Of a stretch of DNA of 6,110 nt, positions 6,101 to 6,110 are shown one piece after another. The first letter of the stretch is position 1. Each line of letters starts with the position of its first letter. The DNA is from Burkholderiaceae bacterium (GTDB taxonomy: Bacteria > Pseudomonadota > Gammaproteobacteria > Burkholderiales > Burkholderiaceae): assembly GCA_947461335.1 (NCBI GenBank), contig CANHLB010000116.1:1-6110 (forward strand), read 5' to 3'. The notes under the pieces are model-generated. The model saw only the letters and a list, made by a program, of their open reading frames with translations, made no database searches and had not been told where the DNA came from. Position numbers and translations under genes: made by a program.

Positions 6101-6110
6101 ACGAATAAGA

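Overview
The window looks like chromosomal DNA from a betaproteobacterium of the order Burkholderiales. A moderately AT-rich freshwater lineage such as Polynucleobacter is the best guess. The reasons are the wording of the ETF-QO, SCOT and RelA proteins, the A+T content (low G+C for Burkholderiaceae), and a relA followed at once by tRNA-Val(GAC), an order I associate with betaproteobacteria. The genus is inferred, not proven.

Layout: bases 1-491 (minus strand) hold the N-terminal 163 codons of electron transfer flavoprotein-ubiquinone oxidoreductase, cut by the window edge. A 191-bp divergent intergenic region (492-682) follows. It carries a block of about five imperfect 11-bp tandem repeats (558-612) and a small inverted repeat (523-535). 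The rest of the window is one plus-strand run with very short gaps: scoA (683-1384), scoB (1425-2075), a 622-residue fusion of a CDF-type metal exporter with an alpha/beta hydrolase (2111-3979), a synthetase-only relA (3993-6005) and tRNA-Val(GAC) (6024-6100). The gaps are 40, 35, 13 and 18 bp. I see no convincing intrinsic terminator between them, so at least partial co-transcription is likely.

Working together: ETF-QO passes electrons from acyl-CoA and amino-acid oxidation to quinone. ScoAB activates acetoacetate with succinyl-CoA. Both suit use of fatty-acid or ketone carbon, and their shared divergent control region suggests joint regulation. The fusion protein and RelA (ppGpp synthesis on starved ribosomes) form a second functional pair in the same transcriptional run.

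The most unusual items are the transporter-hydrolase fusion with its His-rich linker, a perfect 9-bp inverted repeat that places the fusion gene's start codon in a hairpin loop, a 17-bp palindrome spanning the fusion stop codon and the relA ribosome-binding region, the 11-bp phased repeats ahead of scoA, and the compact RelA. No mobile element, CRISPR array or defence system is visible.
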